From NCBI GenBank assembly GCA_965260935.1, contig OZ253374.1:1116001-1180000 (forward strand): a DNA stretch of 64,000 bases. The letters are read 5' to 3'. The position numbers and the translations under genes were made by a program. The stretch comes from JBBROS01 sp965260935. GTDB lineage: Bacteria; Pseudomonadota; Alphaproteobacteria; Acetobacterales; Acetobacteraceae. Below the pieces are notes generated by a model. It saw only the letters and a list, made by a program, of their open reading frames with translations, ran no database searches and was not told the origin of the DNA. This document shows, piece by piece, positions 15,087-23,716 of this stretch. The stretch's first letter is position 1; every line of letters begins with the position of its first letter.

Positions 15087-15879
15087 GCGGGGCGTCGAGC
15101 GAGGTGATGCTGGGGTGCTCGCCGCAGAGGAGGCAGGCCGGGTCCTTGCGGAGCTTGACGGTGCGGACGCGGGCGGCGAGCGCGTCCCAGATCAGGAGGC
15201 GGCCGGAGAGCGATTGGCCGATGCCGATGATTTCCTTCAATGTTTCGGTGGCTTGCAGGGTGCCCATCACGCCCGTGACGGCGCCGAGGATGCCGGCCTC
15301 GCTGCAGGAGGGAACGAGGCCCTGGGGCGGCGGGGCCGGGTAGAGGCAGCGGTAGCAGGGGCCGTCGGGGTCGGCGTGGGGCTTGAAGGTGGAGAGCTGG
15401 CCGTCGAAGCGCAGCACGGCGGCGGAGATCAGGGTGCGGCGGGCCAGCACGCAGGCGTCGGCGACGAGGAAGCGGGTGGCGAAGTTGTCGCTGCCGTCGC
15501 AGACGATGTCGTAGCGGGAGACGAGGCCGAGCGCATTGGCGGGGGAAAGCCGGGTTTGATGGGTCTCGACGCTGACGGCGGGGTTGATGGCCTGGGCGGC
15601 GACGGCTGCGGACTGCACCTTGGCTTGGCCGATGCGCTCCGTGGTGTGGGCGATCTGGCGTTGCAGGTTGCTGAGGTCCACGTGGTCGTCGTCGATCAGG
15701 CCGATTGTGCCGACTCCGGCCGCGGCCAGGTAGAGCAGCAACGGGCTGCCGAGGCCCCCGGCCCCGACGAGCAGGACCCTGGCCTCGCGCAGGCGCGCTT
15801 GCCCGGCGCCGCCGACCTCGGCCAGCAGAATGTGGCGGCTGTAGCGGGTGATCTCGTCATCGGTGAAATCATGCTGCAT
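15073..15879 (-). CDS. ThiF/MoeB-type sulfur-carrier adenylyltransferase
   Basis: A 268-aa E1-like enzyme that adenylates the C-terminus of a small sulfur carrier (MoaD or ThiS). The start MQHDFTDDEITRYSRHILL is typical of MoeB/ThiF. The nucleotide site VLLVGAGGLGSPLLLYLAAAG and the downstream GSDNFATRFLVADAC are present, and two zinc-binding cysteine pairs are visible (CYRC and CLLC). There is no C-terminal rhodanese domain. The ATG at 15879 was chosen on family length; the frame extends 23 codons further. It is divergent from queC and overlaps the DsrE-like gene. Confidence 0.9.
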   Translation of the reverse strand: MQHDFTDDEITRYSRHILLAEVGGAGQARLREARVLLVGAGGLGSPLLLYLAAAGVGTIGLIDDDHVDLSNLQRQIAHTTERIGQAKVQSAAVAAQAINPAVSVETHQTRLSPANALGLVSRYDIVCDGSDNFATRFLVADACVLARRTLISAAVLRFDGQLSTFKPHADPDGPCYRCLYPAPPPQGLVPSCSEAGILGAVTGVMGTLQATETLKEIIGIGQSLSGRLLIWDALAARVRTVKLRKDPACLLCGEHPSITSLDAPRAAA

Positions 15880-15914
15880 AGGTGGGGAGATAGGGCGGCG
15901 AAGGACGGAATGCG

Positions 15915-16637
15915 ATGGCGGAGTCGGCTGGCGAGGGCGCGGAGGCATCGTCGGACGAGGGCGCCTTGGTGCTGTTCAGCGGGGGGCAGGACAGCACGGC
16001 CTGCCTTGGCTGGGCGCTGGAGCGGTTCGGGCGCGTGGAAACGGCGGGGTTCGCCTACGGGCAGCGGCATTCCGTCGAGCTGGCGTGCCGCGGGCCGTTG
16101 CGGGAGGCGATGCGGGCGCGGTGGGGCGCCCGGCTGGGAATGGACCATTTGCTCGACCTTTCGGGCGCGTTCGCCGGGCTGGGGGCGACGGCGCTGACCT
16201 CGGAGGCGGAGATCGGCATGGGGGCGGAGGGATTGCCGACGACGTTCGTGCCGGGGCGGAACCTGCTGTTCCTGGCGATGGCGGGGGCTTTGGCCTACCG
16301 GCGGGGGGTGCGTCATCTGGTGGGCGGGATGTGCGAGACGGATTACAGCGGCTATCCGGATTGCCGGGACGACACGGTCAAGGCGATGCAGTTGGCGCTC
16401 AACCTGGGGATGCAGCGGCGGTTCGTGCTGCATACGCCGTTGATGTGGCTGGACAAGGCGGCGACGTGGGCGATGGCGGAGCGGCTCGGGCTGCTGGCGC
16501 TGACGGTTGAACACACCCATACGTGCTATCGCGGAGAACGCGGGCGGCGGCACGACTGGGGCTACGGCTGCGGCGAGTGCCCGGCGTGCCGGCTGCGGGC
16601 GGAAGGCTGGGCGCGGTTCAGGGCCGCGTCATGCTAG
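15915..16637 (+). CDS. queC: 7-cyano-7-deazaguanine synthase QueC
   Basis: A 240-aa ATP-dependent enzyme that turns 7-carboxy-7-deazaguanine into preQ0 in queuosine synthesis. The P-loop FSGGQDS is at residues 21-27. The GQRHSVEL, FVPGRNLLFL and GYPDCRDDTVKAM motifs are present, and the C-terminal zinc cysteines lie in CYRGERG and GCGECPACRLR. Other queuosine genes are not in the window. The DedA gene starts inside its last codons, 7 bases before the end. Confidence 0.96.
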   Translation: MAESAGEGAEASSDEGALVLFSGGQDSTACLGWALERFGRVETAGFAYGQRHSVELACRGPLREAMRARWGARLGMDHLLDLSGAFAGLGATALTSEAEIGMGAEGLPTTFVPGRNLLFLAMAGALAYRRGVRHLVGGMCETDYSGYPDCRDDTVKAMQLALNLGMQRRFVLHTPLMWLDKAATWAMAERLGLLALTVEHTHTCYRGERGRRHDWGYGCGECPACRLRAEGWARFRAASC

Positions 16638-17290
16638 GCGACCTTGGCTCGCTGGTTCAGGATTACGGCTACGGGGTGGTGGCGCTCGGGCTGTGCCTGG
16701 AGGCGATGGGCTTGCCGTTGCCGGGGGAGAGCCTGCTGATCACGGCGGCGATCTACGCGGCGACGACGGGCAAGATCTCGATCGAGTGGGTGGTGCTGGC
16801 CGCGGCGGCGGGCGCGATCATGGGGGACAATTTCGGCTACTGGATCGGGCATTCGCTCGGGCGGCGGGCGCTGGAGCGGTATGGGCCGAAGGTGTGGCTG
16901 ACGGTCGAGCGGCAGCAGATCGTGCGGTTCCTGTTCTTCAAGTATGGCGGTTCGGTCGTGTTCCTGGCGCGGTTCGTCGCGTTCCTGCGCACGTTCGTGG
17001 CGTTGCTGGCGGGGGCCAGCCAGATGCATTGGGGGCGGTTCCTGTTCTGGAACGCGCTGGGCGGCGTTGCTTGGACCTGCGGCTACGGGTTTGGGGCCTA
17101 CTTCCTGGGCAAGCAGGCGACGAAGCTGGAAGGGCCGGTGGGGATCGTGATCGGGGTGGCCGCGGCGGTTGTGGCGGTGGGGGCAGTCTGGTTCCTGAAG
17201 CGGAACGAGAAGCAATTGCTGGAGCGCGCCAGGGAGGAGATGGCGGAGCAGGGCAAGGGGGGCGGGAAACAACGGCAGCCGGCGGGCTGA
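16631..17290 (+). CDS. DedA family membrane protein
   Basis: A 219-aa inner-membrane protein of the DedA/SNARE-associated family, now linked to lipid carrier recycling and membrane homeostasis. The sequence shows the reentrant helix around LPLPGESLLI, the conserved GDNFGYWIGHSLGRR and the FVAFLRTFVALLAGASQM motif (Arg within the F-x-R-F/P-x-R-like element), with several hydrophobic helices. The C-terminus is a charged tail rich in Glu, Lys and Gly. It overlaps queC by 7 bases and may be translated from its transcript. Confidence 0.92.
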   Translation: MLGDLGSLVQDYGYGVVALGLCLEAMGLPLPGESLLITAAIYAATTGKISIEWVVLAAAAGAIMGDNFGYWIGHSLGRRALERYGPKVWLTVERQQIVRFLFFKYGGSVVFLARFVAFLRTFVALLAGASQMHWGRFLFWNALGGVAWTCGYGFGAYFLGKQATKLEGPVGIVIGVAAAVVAVGAVWFLKRNEKQLLERAREEMAEQGKGGGKQRQPAG

Positions 17291-17303
17291 GGGCGGAACG
17301 GGG

Positions 17304-18809
17304 CTATTTCCAACTCGACGAGTAGAAACGCGGCATCTCGTCCCGGTTCGCCTTGAAGTTCAGCTCCTTGCTCATCGCGTAGGGGACGACGTAGGTGAAC
17401 AGCGGCATGAAATAGGCCTGCTCGGTGATGCGCTTGATCGCGTCGCTGTAGGCGCCGCGGCGCTGGTCCGGGTTGGCGGCGTTGTCGCCTTGGCGGACCA
17501 GATTCTCGACGTCGGGGTCCCGGGCATCGTCCTGCGCGCCGCCGGCGAAGAAGTGGGGCAGGAAGGCGGAGGCGTCGTTGATCGAGTAGCTGCCCCAGCT
17601 TCCCATCTCGAGCGGGTTGCGGCCTTCCACGCTGCGCTGCACGACCTGGCTGTCCGGCAGTTGCGTCACCTTGGCGCGGATGCCGGCGACGCCGAGGTAG
17701 TTCTGCACCGCGGCCTGCCATTGCGGAAGCAGGTAGCCGACGATCTCGGTCTCGAAGCCTTCGGGCAGGCCGGCTTCGGCCAGCAGGGCTTTCGCCTTGG
17801 CCGGGTCGTAGTTGTATTTGACGGCGATGGCCTGGTCGCAGCCGAACTGCGTCGGGTAGCAGGGGGCGTCGAGCACGCGTCCGCCGGGCATGAACTGCTT
17901 GGCCAGGGTCTGCCGGTCGACCGCGTACATGATCGCCTGGCGGACCTTCTGTTTCGTGAGCGGGGTGTCGCCGGAGCGCCCGGCGGCGTCCAGGTTCATG
18001 TAGACGACGCGCATACTCTCGCTGGTCTGCACCTGGATGTTCGGCATCCGGCCGAGCTGGTCCAACTGGTCGGGGCTGAATTCCCAGATCCAGTCCGCTT
18101 GGCCGCCGATGATCGCCGTCAGCTCGTCGGTGGCGTTCGCGACCTCGGTGATGAGGATTGTGTTGATGGCGGGCTTGCCCTTGGGTCCGTCGAAATAGGC
18201 GTCGTTGCGCTCCAGGACGATCCGGGCCGTGCCGTCCAGCTTGGCGACCTTGTAGGGGCCGGTGCCGACCGGGCGCTTGCTGAAATCGTTGCCGGCCCGC
18301 TCGCGGTAGTTCTTGGGGTAGATCGGCAGCACCATCGAGAAATATTCGAGGGCGGCGGGGAAGGCGTGCTTCAGCTTGATGCGGACGTGGAGGTCGTCGA
18401 TTTTCTCGGCGTGGTCGATGAAGGCGTAGTTGCTCGGGACGGAGACCTGCTCGTTCAGGACCGAATTGACGGTGTAGACGACGTCGTCGGCGGAGAAGGC
18501 GCTGCCGTCATGGAACGTCACGCCTTTACGCAGCTCGAACTCCAGCGTCGTGTCGTCCGTGAATTTCCAGCTCGTGGCCAGGAGCGGCTTGAGTTGGAAG
18601 GTTTCGGGGTCGCGGTAGACCAGGGTGTCCCAGACGTGCTGGGAGACGACGAGGCCGGTGCGCAGGGTGTTGCGGTAGAAGTCGATGTCCGGGATGGCGG
18701 AGCGCCAGGCGACGCGCAGCGTGTCGGCGGATTTCTGGGCGTGGGCCGGGGCGGCGGAGAGGGCTGCGGCGAGGGCCAGGGCGGCGAAGCGGGGGAGGGG
18801 GCGCGTCAT
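17304..18809 (-). CDS. ABC transporter substrate-binding protein, family 5 (peptide/opine type)
   Basis: A 501-aa periplasmic binding protein. A signal peptide ends at AHAQ (about residue 25), followed by LRVAWRSAIPDIDFYR and the family 5 signature region WKFTDDTTLEFELRKGVTFHDGSAFSADDV. Family members bind peptides, nickel, heme or opines for Dpp/Opp-type importers. No permease or ATPase of that system is adjacent; instead it is downstream of an SDR and a thioesterase gene, 12 bases from the SDR stop. The ligand is not predictable. Confidence 0.9.
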   Translation of the reverse strand: MTRPLPRFAALALAAALSAAPAHAQKSADTLRVAWRSAIPDIDFYRNTLRTGLVVSQHVWDTLVYRDPETFQLKPLLATSWKFTDDTTLEFELRKGVTFHDGSAFSADDVVYTVNSVLNEQVSVPSNYAFIDHAEKIDDLHVRIKLKHAFPAALEYFSMVLPIYPKNYRERAGNDFSKRPVGTGPYKVAKLDGTARIVLERNDAYFDGPKGKPAINTILITEVANATDELTAIIGGQADWIWEFSPDQLDQLGRMPNIQVQTSESMRVVYMNLDAAGRSGDTPLTKQKVRQAIMYAVDRQTLAKQFMPGGRVLDAPCYPTQFGCDQAIAVKYNYDPAKAKALLAEAGLPEGFETEIVGYLLPQWQAAVQNYLGVAGIRAKVTQLPDSQVVQRSVEGRNPLEMGSWGSYSINDASAFLPHFFAGGAQDDARDPDVENLVRQGDNAANPDQRRGAYSDAIKRITEQAYFMPLFTYVVPYAMSKELNFKANRDEMPRFYSSSWK

Positions 18810-18821
18810 GCCGGGCGCCGG

Positions 18822-19604
18822 TCAGGCCATGGTGGAGTTGTAGAGGCCGCCGTCCAGCAGGAGGTTCTGGCCGACGATGAAGCCGCTGCTGGCGGCGCAG
18901 AGGAAGACGCAGGCGTCGCCGAACTCCGCGGGGTCGCCGTTGCGGGCGGCGGGGGAGCGCTTGGCGCGTTCCTCGATCACCTCGTCCACGGTTTTTCCGG
19001 AGGCGCGGGCGACCGGCTCGGCGGTGCTGCGCAGGCGGTCGGTGAGGAAGGGGCCGGGGAGGAGGTTGTTGATGGTGACGTTGTGCCTTGCCACCTGGCG
19101 GGCGAGGCCGGCGACGAAGCCGGTGAGGCCAGCGCGGGCGCCGTTGCTCATGCCGAGGGTGGGGATCGGGGACTTCACGCTGGCCGAGGTGATGTTGACG
19201 ATGCGGCCGAAGCGGCGGGCGATCATGCCGTCGAGCACGGCGCGGATCAGGGCGATGGGGGCGAGCATGTTGGCGTCGAGGGCGCTGATCCAGTCGTCGC
19301 GCTCCCAGTCGCGGAAGTCGCCGGTCGGGGGGCCGCCGGCGTTGTTGACCAGGATGTCGGGGTTTGGGCAGGCGGCGAGGGCCGCGGCGCGTCCGGCCTC
19401 GGTGGCGATGTCGCCGGGGACGGGGGTGACCTCCGAGCCGGTGGCGGCGCGGATCTCGGCGGCGGCGCGTTCGAGGGTTTCGGCGTTGCGGGCGGTGATG
19501 GTGACGGCGACGCCTTCGCGCGCCAGAGCCATGGCGCAGGCGCGGCCGAGGCCCTTGCTGGAGGCGCATACGATGGCGCGCTTGCCGTTGAGACCGACAT
19601 CCAT
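18822..19604 (-). CDS. SDR family oxidoreductase with atypical active site
   Basis: A 260-aa short-chain dehydrogenase/reductase. The cofactor site is present as SSKGLGRACAMALA and the NNAG motif as VNNAGG. The active-site Ser region ITSASVKSPIPTLGMSNGARAGL lacks the usual YxxxK: Asn and Arg occupy those positions. The same replacement is found in a branch of FabG-like proteins, so function may differ from normal reductases. The C-terminal FIVGQNLLLDGGLYNS is typical of the family. It sits between the thioesterase and the binding-protein gene on one strand. Confidence 0.88.
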   Translation of the reverse strand: MDVGLNGKRAIVCASSKGLGRACAMALAREGVAVTITARNAETLERAAAEIRAATGSEVTPVPGDIATEAGRAAALAACPNPDILVNNAGGPPTGDFRDWERDDWISALDANMLAPIALIRAVLDGMIARRFGRIVNITSASVKSPIPTLGMSNGARAGLTGFVAGLARQVARHNVTINNLLPGPFLTDRLRSTAEPVARASGKTVDEVIEERAKRSPAARNGDPAEFGDACVFLCAASSGFIVGQNLLLDGGLYNSTMA

Positions 19605-19607
19605 GGC

Positions 19608-20042
19608 CTAACCTCCGAGTTGTTGCAGGATTTTGCGCCAGGCGTCCGGCATGGGCGCCGGGCGGCGGGTTGCCGCATCGACGCAGACGTGCACCATGAA
19701 GCCTTCCGCGGCGGGCCGGGCGCTGCCTTCGCGGAAGACTGCGAGCTCGTAGCGCACCGAACTTGTGCCCAGGCGGGCGATGCGCAGCCCGGCCTCGATA
19801 CGATCCGGGAAGGCCGCCTCGGAATGGTAGCGGCAGCCGCTCTCGGCCATGACCATGAAATGCTCGTTGCCGCGCCAGTGCAGCAAGCCGGCGTTGACCA
19901 GGATGGTGCAGACCGCAGTGTCGAACAGGCTGTAATAGACGACGTTGTTGAGGTGGCCGAAGACGTCGTTGTCGGCCCACCGGGTGTTGAGGGGCAGGAT
20001 GTTCGGGTAGTCGGCGCGCTGGCCGGGGGGCGTGCGGGGCAT
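19608..20042 (-). CDS. Acyl-CoA thioesterase (4HBT hotdog fold)
   Basis: A 144-aa hotdog-fold protein. The opening TRWADNDVFGHLNNVVYYSLFDTA contains the catalytic Asp of the 4-hydroxybenzoyl-CoA thioesterase branch (D-x-x-G-H-x-N-N). It likely hydrolyses a medium-size acyl-CoA; the substrate is unknown. It is the first gene of the thioesterase-SDR-binding protein run, and the palindromic repeat A begins 36 bases before its start. Confidence 0.88.
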   Translation of the reverse strand: MPRTPPGQRADYPNILPLNTRWADNDVFGHLNNVVYYSLFDTAVCTILVNAGLLHWRGNEHFMVMAESGCRYHSEAAFPDRIEAGLRIARLGTSSVRYELAVFREGSARPAAEGFMVHVCVDAATRRPAPMPDAWRKILQQLGG

Positions 20043-20077
20043 GGTTCGCGCATCATGGCCAGGGGCGGGGCGGGGCG

Positions 20078-20179
20078 CTAGACCCTTATCGCCCTAACTG
20101 TGTCGGGGCGATAAGGGTCTAGCCTTGATCTGGACTGGCCATTGACGCCCTGACTTTCCAGTCAGGGCGATGGCAGTCT
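20078..20179. repeat. Palindromic intergenic repeat, copy A (two hairpins)
   Basis: Hairpin 1 has a perfect 17-bp stem: CTAGACCCTTATCGCCC at 20078-20094 pairs with 20106-20122 around an 11-base loop. Hairpin 2 has a perfect 10-bp core, CGCCCTGACT (20146-20155) with AGTCAGGGCG (20160-20169), extended by outer pairs from GACTG to CAGTC with small bulges. The element lies between a small lipoprotein gene and the thioesterase gene, both on the minus strand. Related copies are at 54363-54448 and 63779-63835. Confidence 0.9.
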
Positions 20180-20192
20180 CGTGGCACAGAGC

Positions 20193-20348
20193 TTAGAAGT
20201 CCTCCTCGGGATGGAAGCTGTTGACGCTGCCCGGCACCGCGGGGGGCGGGCGGCGCAGGTCTTGCTCGGTGTCACGCTCCTCCTTCGCGCAGGCGGCGAG
20301 GGCGAGCAGCATGGCGGCGGTTAGCGCCACCGGCAAGGCAGAACGCAT
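20193..20348 (-). CDS. Small lipoprotein (51 aa)
   Basis: A 51-codon ORF starting at ATG 20348, with GGAG eight bases upstream. The product begins MRSALPVALTAAMLLALAAC, a lipoprotein signal with lipobox LAAC (Cys20). The mature part is 32 residues, charged and Pro-rich (KEERDTEQDLRRPPP), ending FHPEEDF. No family is recognised. The clean signal and ribosome binding site make it likely real. It lies just downstream of the YetF-like gene. Confidence 0.7.
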   Translation of the reverse strand: MRSALPVALTAAMLLALAACAKEERDTEQDLRRPPPAVPGSVNSFHPEEDF

Positions 20349-20368
20349 GGCGTGGCTCCGGATTGGGT

Positions 20369-20878
20369 TCACAAGTCGGCTGGTTGGACTCGCGGCAGGA
20401 TGTTTGCCGGAGCGCCTTTGTTCAAGACGCTGAACGAGCCGTCGGTTTCGAGCACGATGCCGCTTACGTCGTCAGGATCGGTTTTGCCGTGGGCGCGGAG
20501 CACGGCCAGCAGGTCCTCGCGAGCGATGCGCTGGCGCAGCATGGCTTGGTTCAGGAACTGGCCGTTGTGGAGCAGGAGGGTCGGCTCGGATTTGACGAGG
20601 TTCAGGACGCGTTCGGACCGGGCCGAGGACCAGGTGATGACGTATTGCAGGCCGATGAGCAGGGCCAATGCAAGGATGCCTTCGGCGAGGGACACGGTTT
20701 TGCTGAGCAGCGTCGTCGCCAGGACCGAGCCCAAGGCGACGGTGACGACCAGGTCGAAGGCGTTCAGTTTCGTGAGGGTGCGCTTGCCCGATATACGGAG
20801 CAGCAGCAGGAGGGCGAGATAGGCGAGAGGGGCTATGACCAGCACCCGGCCGAGCGCGTCCCATGTTCCAAACAGCAT
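20369..20878 (-). CDS. DUF421/YetF-like membrane protein
   Basis: A 169-aa protein of the DUF421 (YetF) family. Three N-terminal transmembrane helices (including VLVIAPLAYLALLLLLRISGKRT and a second with LVVTVALGSVLATTLL) are followed by the cytoplasmic domain with LLHNGQFLNQAMLRQRIAREDLLAVLRAHG, the usual family signature, and a short C-terminal beta part. Function in the family is poorly known. The lipoprotein gene follows 20 bases later on the same strand. Confidence 0.9.
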   Translation of the reverse strand: MLFGTWDALGRVLVIAPLAYLALLLLLRISGKRTLTKLNAFDLVVTVALGSVLATTLLSKTVSLAEGILALALLIGLQYVITWSSARSERVLNLVKSEPTLLLHNGQFLNQAMLRQRIAREDLLAVLRAHGKTDPDDVSGIVLETDGSFSVLNKGAPANILPRVQPADL

Positions 20879-20999
20879 CGCGATGAGGTCCCGCCCGGTT
20901 GTTGGGGCGTCAACGGGCGATGCAGGCTTGCGTTGCGCCGGTTGCTGCTTCCTTGACGGTTGGAAAGCATTATACCGGCCTTAAGAGTTGGGAGGGGCG

Positions 21000-21794
21000 A
21001 TGACGGCGCTGGCGTTCGAGCAGGTTGAGGCGACGTTTGCCGGGCGGGGCGGGAGCTATACGGCCGTGCGCGACACGACGCTGCGCATCGCGGAGGGGGA
21101 GTTCGTGTCGGTGGTCGGGCCGACCGGGTGCGGCAAGAGCACGCTGCTGAACCTGGCCGCGGGGCTGCTCGCGCCGACGCGAGGGGAGGTGCGGGTGCTG
21201 GGCGCGCCGCTGGCGGGGATCAACCGGCGGGCCGGGTATCTGTTCCAGTCCGACAGTTTGATGCCTTGGCGGTCGGCGCGGGACAACGTGGCGGCGGGGC
21301 CTTCGTTCGCGGGGGCGTCGAGGGCCGAGGCGCGGGCGGCGGCGGACGGGTGGCTGGCGCGGGTGGGGCTTGCGGGGCATGGGGGGAAGTATCCGCACCA
21401 GATGAGCGGGGGGATGCGCAAGCGGGCGCAGTTGGCGCAGGTGCTCGCGCTCGATCCGCCGATCCTGCTGATGGACGAGCCGTTCAGCGCGCTCGACGTG
21501 CAGACGCGGCAGATGATGGAGAACGAGCTGCTGGCGCTATGGCAGGCGAACCGGAAGTCGGTGCTGTTCATCACGCACGACTTGGAGGAGGCGATCAGCC
21601 TGAGCGACCGGGTGGTGGTGCTGTCGGCGGGGCCTGGGACGCGGCCGATCGCGGAGTTTACCGTTGACCTGCCCCGGCCGCGGGACGTGACCGAGATCCG
21701 GCTGACCCCGGCGTTCCGGGCGTTGGAGGAGCAGATCTGGGCGGTGCTGCGCGACGAGGTGGTGAAGGCTTACCAGGGGTCGCGCGCGGCATGA
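21000..21794 (+). CDS. ABC transporter ATPase, NitT/TauT type
   Basis: A 264-aa ATP-binding subunit of an importer of the nitrate/sulfonate/taurine/pyrimidine-precursor class. It shows the Walker A GPTGCGKST, Q-loop LFQSDSLMPWRSA, signature MSGGMRKRAQLAQ, Walker B ILLMDEPFSALD and the switch His in FITHDLEEA. The ATG at 21000 follows GGGAGGGG at a good distance; a TTG 12 bases earlier is less likely. It overlaps the permease gene by ATGA. Confidence 0.95.
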   Translation: MTALAFEQVEATFAGRGGSYTAVRDTTLRIAEGEFVSVVGPTGCGKSTLLNLAAGLLAPTRGEVRVLGAPLAGINRRAGYLFQSDSLMPWRSARDNVAAGPSFAGASRAEARAAADGWLARVGLAGHGGKYPHQMSGGMRKRAQLAQVLALDPPILLMDEPFSALDVQTRQMMENELLALWQANRKSVLFITHDLEEAISLSDRVVVLSAGPGTRPIAEFTVDLPRPRDVTEIRLTPAFRALEEQIWAVLRDEVVKAYQGSRAA

Positions 21795-22555
21795 TCGCGC
21801 TGGGGCGGATCGGGATCGCGCTCGTTGTGCTGGTGTTCTGGCAGGTGGGGACCAGCACCGGCCTGCTGCCGCCGCTGTTTTTCGGGCGTCCGGCGCGGAT
21901 CGCGGCGGTGATTTACGCGTGGTTCGCGACCGGCGCGATCTGGCCGCACCTGGTTGTCACGATCTCGGAAACGCTGATGGCGTTCGCGAGCGGGGCGGTT
22001 GCGGGGATCGCGACCGGGTTGTGGCTGGGGCTGAGCCCGCGGACGCAGGCGGTGCTGTCGCCGTTCATCAACGCGGCCAACGCGATGCCGCGGGTGATCC
22101 TGGCACCGATCTTCGCCATGTGGTTCGGGCTGGGGATGGGGAGCAAGGTGGCGCTGGGGTTCACGCTGGTGTTCTTTATCGTGTTCTTCAACGTGCTGCA
22201 GGGGGTGCGGGAGGTGAGCCCGACGGTGCTGAACGGCACGCGGATGCTGGGGGCGTCGAGGCGGCAACTGGTGCGGCACGTTTATCTGCCGGCGGCGCTG
22301 AGCTGGGTGTTCAGCTCGCTGCACGTATCGGTGGGGATGGCGTTCGTGGGGGCGGTGATCGGGGAGTATCTCGGCAGCGCGGCCGGGCTGGGCTACTTGA
22401 TCCTGCAGGCGGAGGGGGTGTTCGACGTGGACACCGTGTTCGCCGGGATCGTGGTGCTGACCGCTTGCGCGCTGGCGCTGGACGGGATCGTGAGTTTGGC
22501 CGAAAGCCGGCTGCTGGCGTGGCAGCCGCGGGCGGACGCGCCGCGGGATATCTAA
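21791..22555 (+). CDS. ABC transporter permease, NitT/TauT type
   Basis: A 254-aa inner-membrane permease with about six helices. The coupling (EAA) loop is LNGTRMLGASRRQLVRHVYLPAA. The central NAANAMPRVILAPIFAMWFGLG is a typical SsuC/TauC/ThiX-like segment. It lies between the ATPase gene and the binding protein, completing one transporter. Substrate cannot be set from the permease. Confidence 0.94.
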   Translation: MIALGRIGIALVVLVFWQVGTSTGLLPPLFFGRPARIAAVIYAWFATGAIWPHLVVTISETLMAFASGAVAGIATGLWLGLSPRTQAVLSPFINAANAMPRVILAPIFAMWFGLGMGSKVALGFTLVFFIVFFNVLQGVREVSPTVLNGTRMLGASRRQLVRHVYLPAALSWVFSSLHVSVGMAFVGAVIGEYLGSAAGLGYLILQAEGVFDVDTVFAGIVVLTACALALDGIVSLAESRLLAWQPRADAPRDI

Positions 22556-22560
22556 GCCGG

Positions 22561-22587
22561 CTTGTGTGGCTTGTGTGGCTTGTGCCA
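22561..22587. repeat. 9-bp tandem repeat between permease and binding-protein genes
   Basis: The unit CTTGTGTGG occurs at 22561-22569 and 22570-22578, with a third diverged copy CTTGTGCCA at 22579-22587. It lies in the 135-base gap between the permease and the binding-protein gene. The third unit can pair with the second (TGGCTTGTGCCA), so it may form a small hairpin that separates the two genes. Confidence 0.7.
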
Positions 22588-22690
22588 CGCAATCCGGCTT
22601 GGAAAACTTTAAAGACGCATTGTTTTATCGGCAGCGTGGCAGCACGCTCCGCCGAATGATGCTTAGAATGAGCAAAACGGAGGAACGACC

Positions 22691-23677
22691 ATGCTGACAC
22701 GACGCACCGCTCTTTTGGCCGCCGCTGCCGCGCCTTTGGCCCGGCCGGCGCTGGCGCAATCGCGCGCGAAGGTCCGCTTCGCCGGGGGCGGGATCGCGCT
22801 TTACGGGTATATGCCGTTCTTTATCTGCGTGGGGCAGGACCTGTTCGCCAAGCACGGGGTCGAGGCGGAGGTGGCGCAGTTCCCGGGCGGCTCGAAGGCG
22901 ATGCAGGCGGTGCTGGGGGGCAGCTCGGACGTGGCGTGCGGGTATTACGAGCATACCATCCAGATGGCGGCCAAGGGGGCCAAGCTGACGGCGTTCGTGC
23001 TGCAGGCGAAGAACAGCGGGCTGGTGCTGGGCTCGCGCAAGGCGCTGGCGGAGATCAAGGGGGTTGCGGATTTGAAGGGGCGCAAGGTGGGCGTGTCGGC
23101 GCCGGGGTCGGCCACGCACATGTTCCTGATGCAGTCGCTGGCGAAGGCCGGGCTGAAGCCTACGGACGCGGCGGCGATCGGGGTGGGGACGACGCAAACG
23201 GCGATGAGCGCGTTCGAGCGGGGGGAGGTAGATGCGCTGAGCCTGTTCGACCCGATCATCGCCGACCTGGAGCAGCGGGGCGAGATCAACATCCTGGCCG
23301 ACGCGCGGACGGGCGCGGGGACGGAGGCGATTTTTGGCGGGCCTTATGCCAGCGGGTGCTTGTATGCCGAGGCCGGGTGGCTGCCGGGGAACAAGGCCGG
23401 GGCGCGCGGGGCGGCGGCGGCGATCGTGGAGGCGGTGGATTTCCTCAAGACGGCGACGGCGGAGCAGGCGCTGGGGGCACTGCAGAAGGGGATGTGCGCG
23501 GTGGGGGAGGGCGTGTGCGCCAGCGCGTTTGAGCGGAACAAGGATGCGTTCCAGCATGACGGGCGGGTTGAGCCGGCGATGGCTGAGACCGTGGAGCGGA
23601 TGCTGGCGAGCTTCAACCCGGCGGTGGCGCAGGCGAAGGTTGATCTGGGGGGGACGTATACGGATGCTTACATCTGA
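22691..23677 (+). CDS. ABC transporter substrate-binding protein, NMT1/THI5-like
   Basis: A 328-aa periplasmic binding protein for the preceding ATPase/permease pair. The N-terminus MLTRRTALLAAAAAPLARPALAQ has a twin-arginine-like pattern followed by a hydrophobic core and an ALAQ cleavage site. The body has GYMPFFICVGQDLFAKHGVEAEV, VLGGSSDVACGYYEH and LKGRKVGVSAPGSATHMF, typical of NMT1/THI5-like proteins binding pyrimidine precursors, sulfonates or similar. GGAGG is 8 bases before the ATG. Confidence 0.93.
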   Translation: MLTRRTALLAAAAAPLARPALAQSRAKVRFAGGGIALYGYMPFFICVGQDLFAKHGVEAEVAQFPGGSKAMQAVLGGSSDVACGYYEHTIQMAAKGAKLTAFVLQAKNSGLVLGSRKALAEIKGVADLKGRKVGVSAPGSATHMFLMQSLAKAGLKPTDAAAIGVGTTQTAMSAFERGEVDALSLFDPIIADLEQRGEINILADARTGAGTEAIFGGPYASGCLYAEAGWLPGNKAGARGAAAAIVEAVDFLKTATAEQALGALQKGMCAVGEGVCASAFERNKDAFQHDGRVEPAMAETVERMLASFNPAVAQAKVDLGGTYTDAYI

Positions 23678-23716
23678 TACAACGCAGCAACAAACATAGT
23701 CGGAGACGCAGCAGTC

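Noticed and set aside
20078..20179. The repeats as a CRISPR array
   Set aside because: Copies are tens of kilobases apart and palindromic, with no regular spacers and no cas genes.
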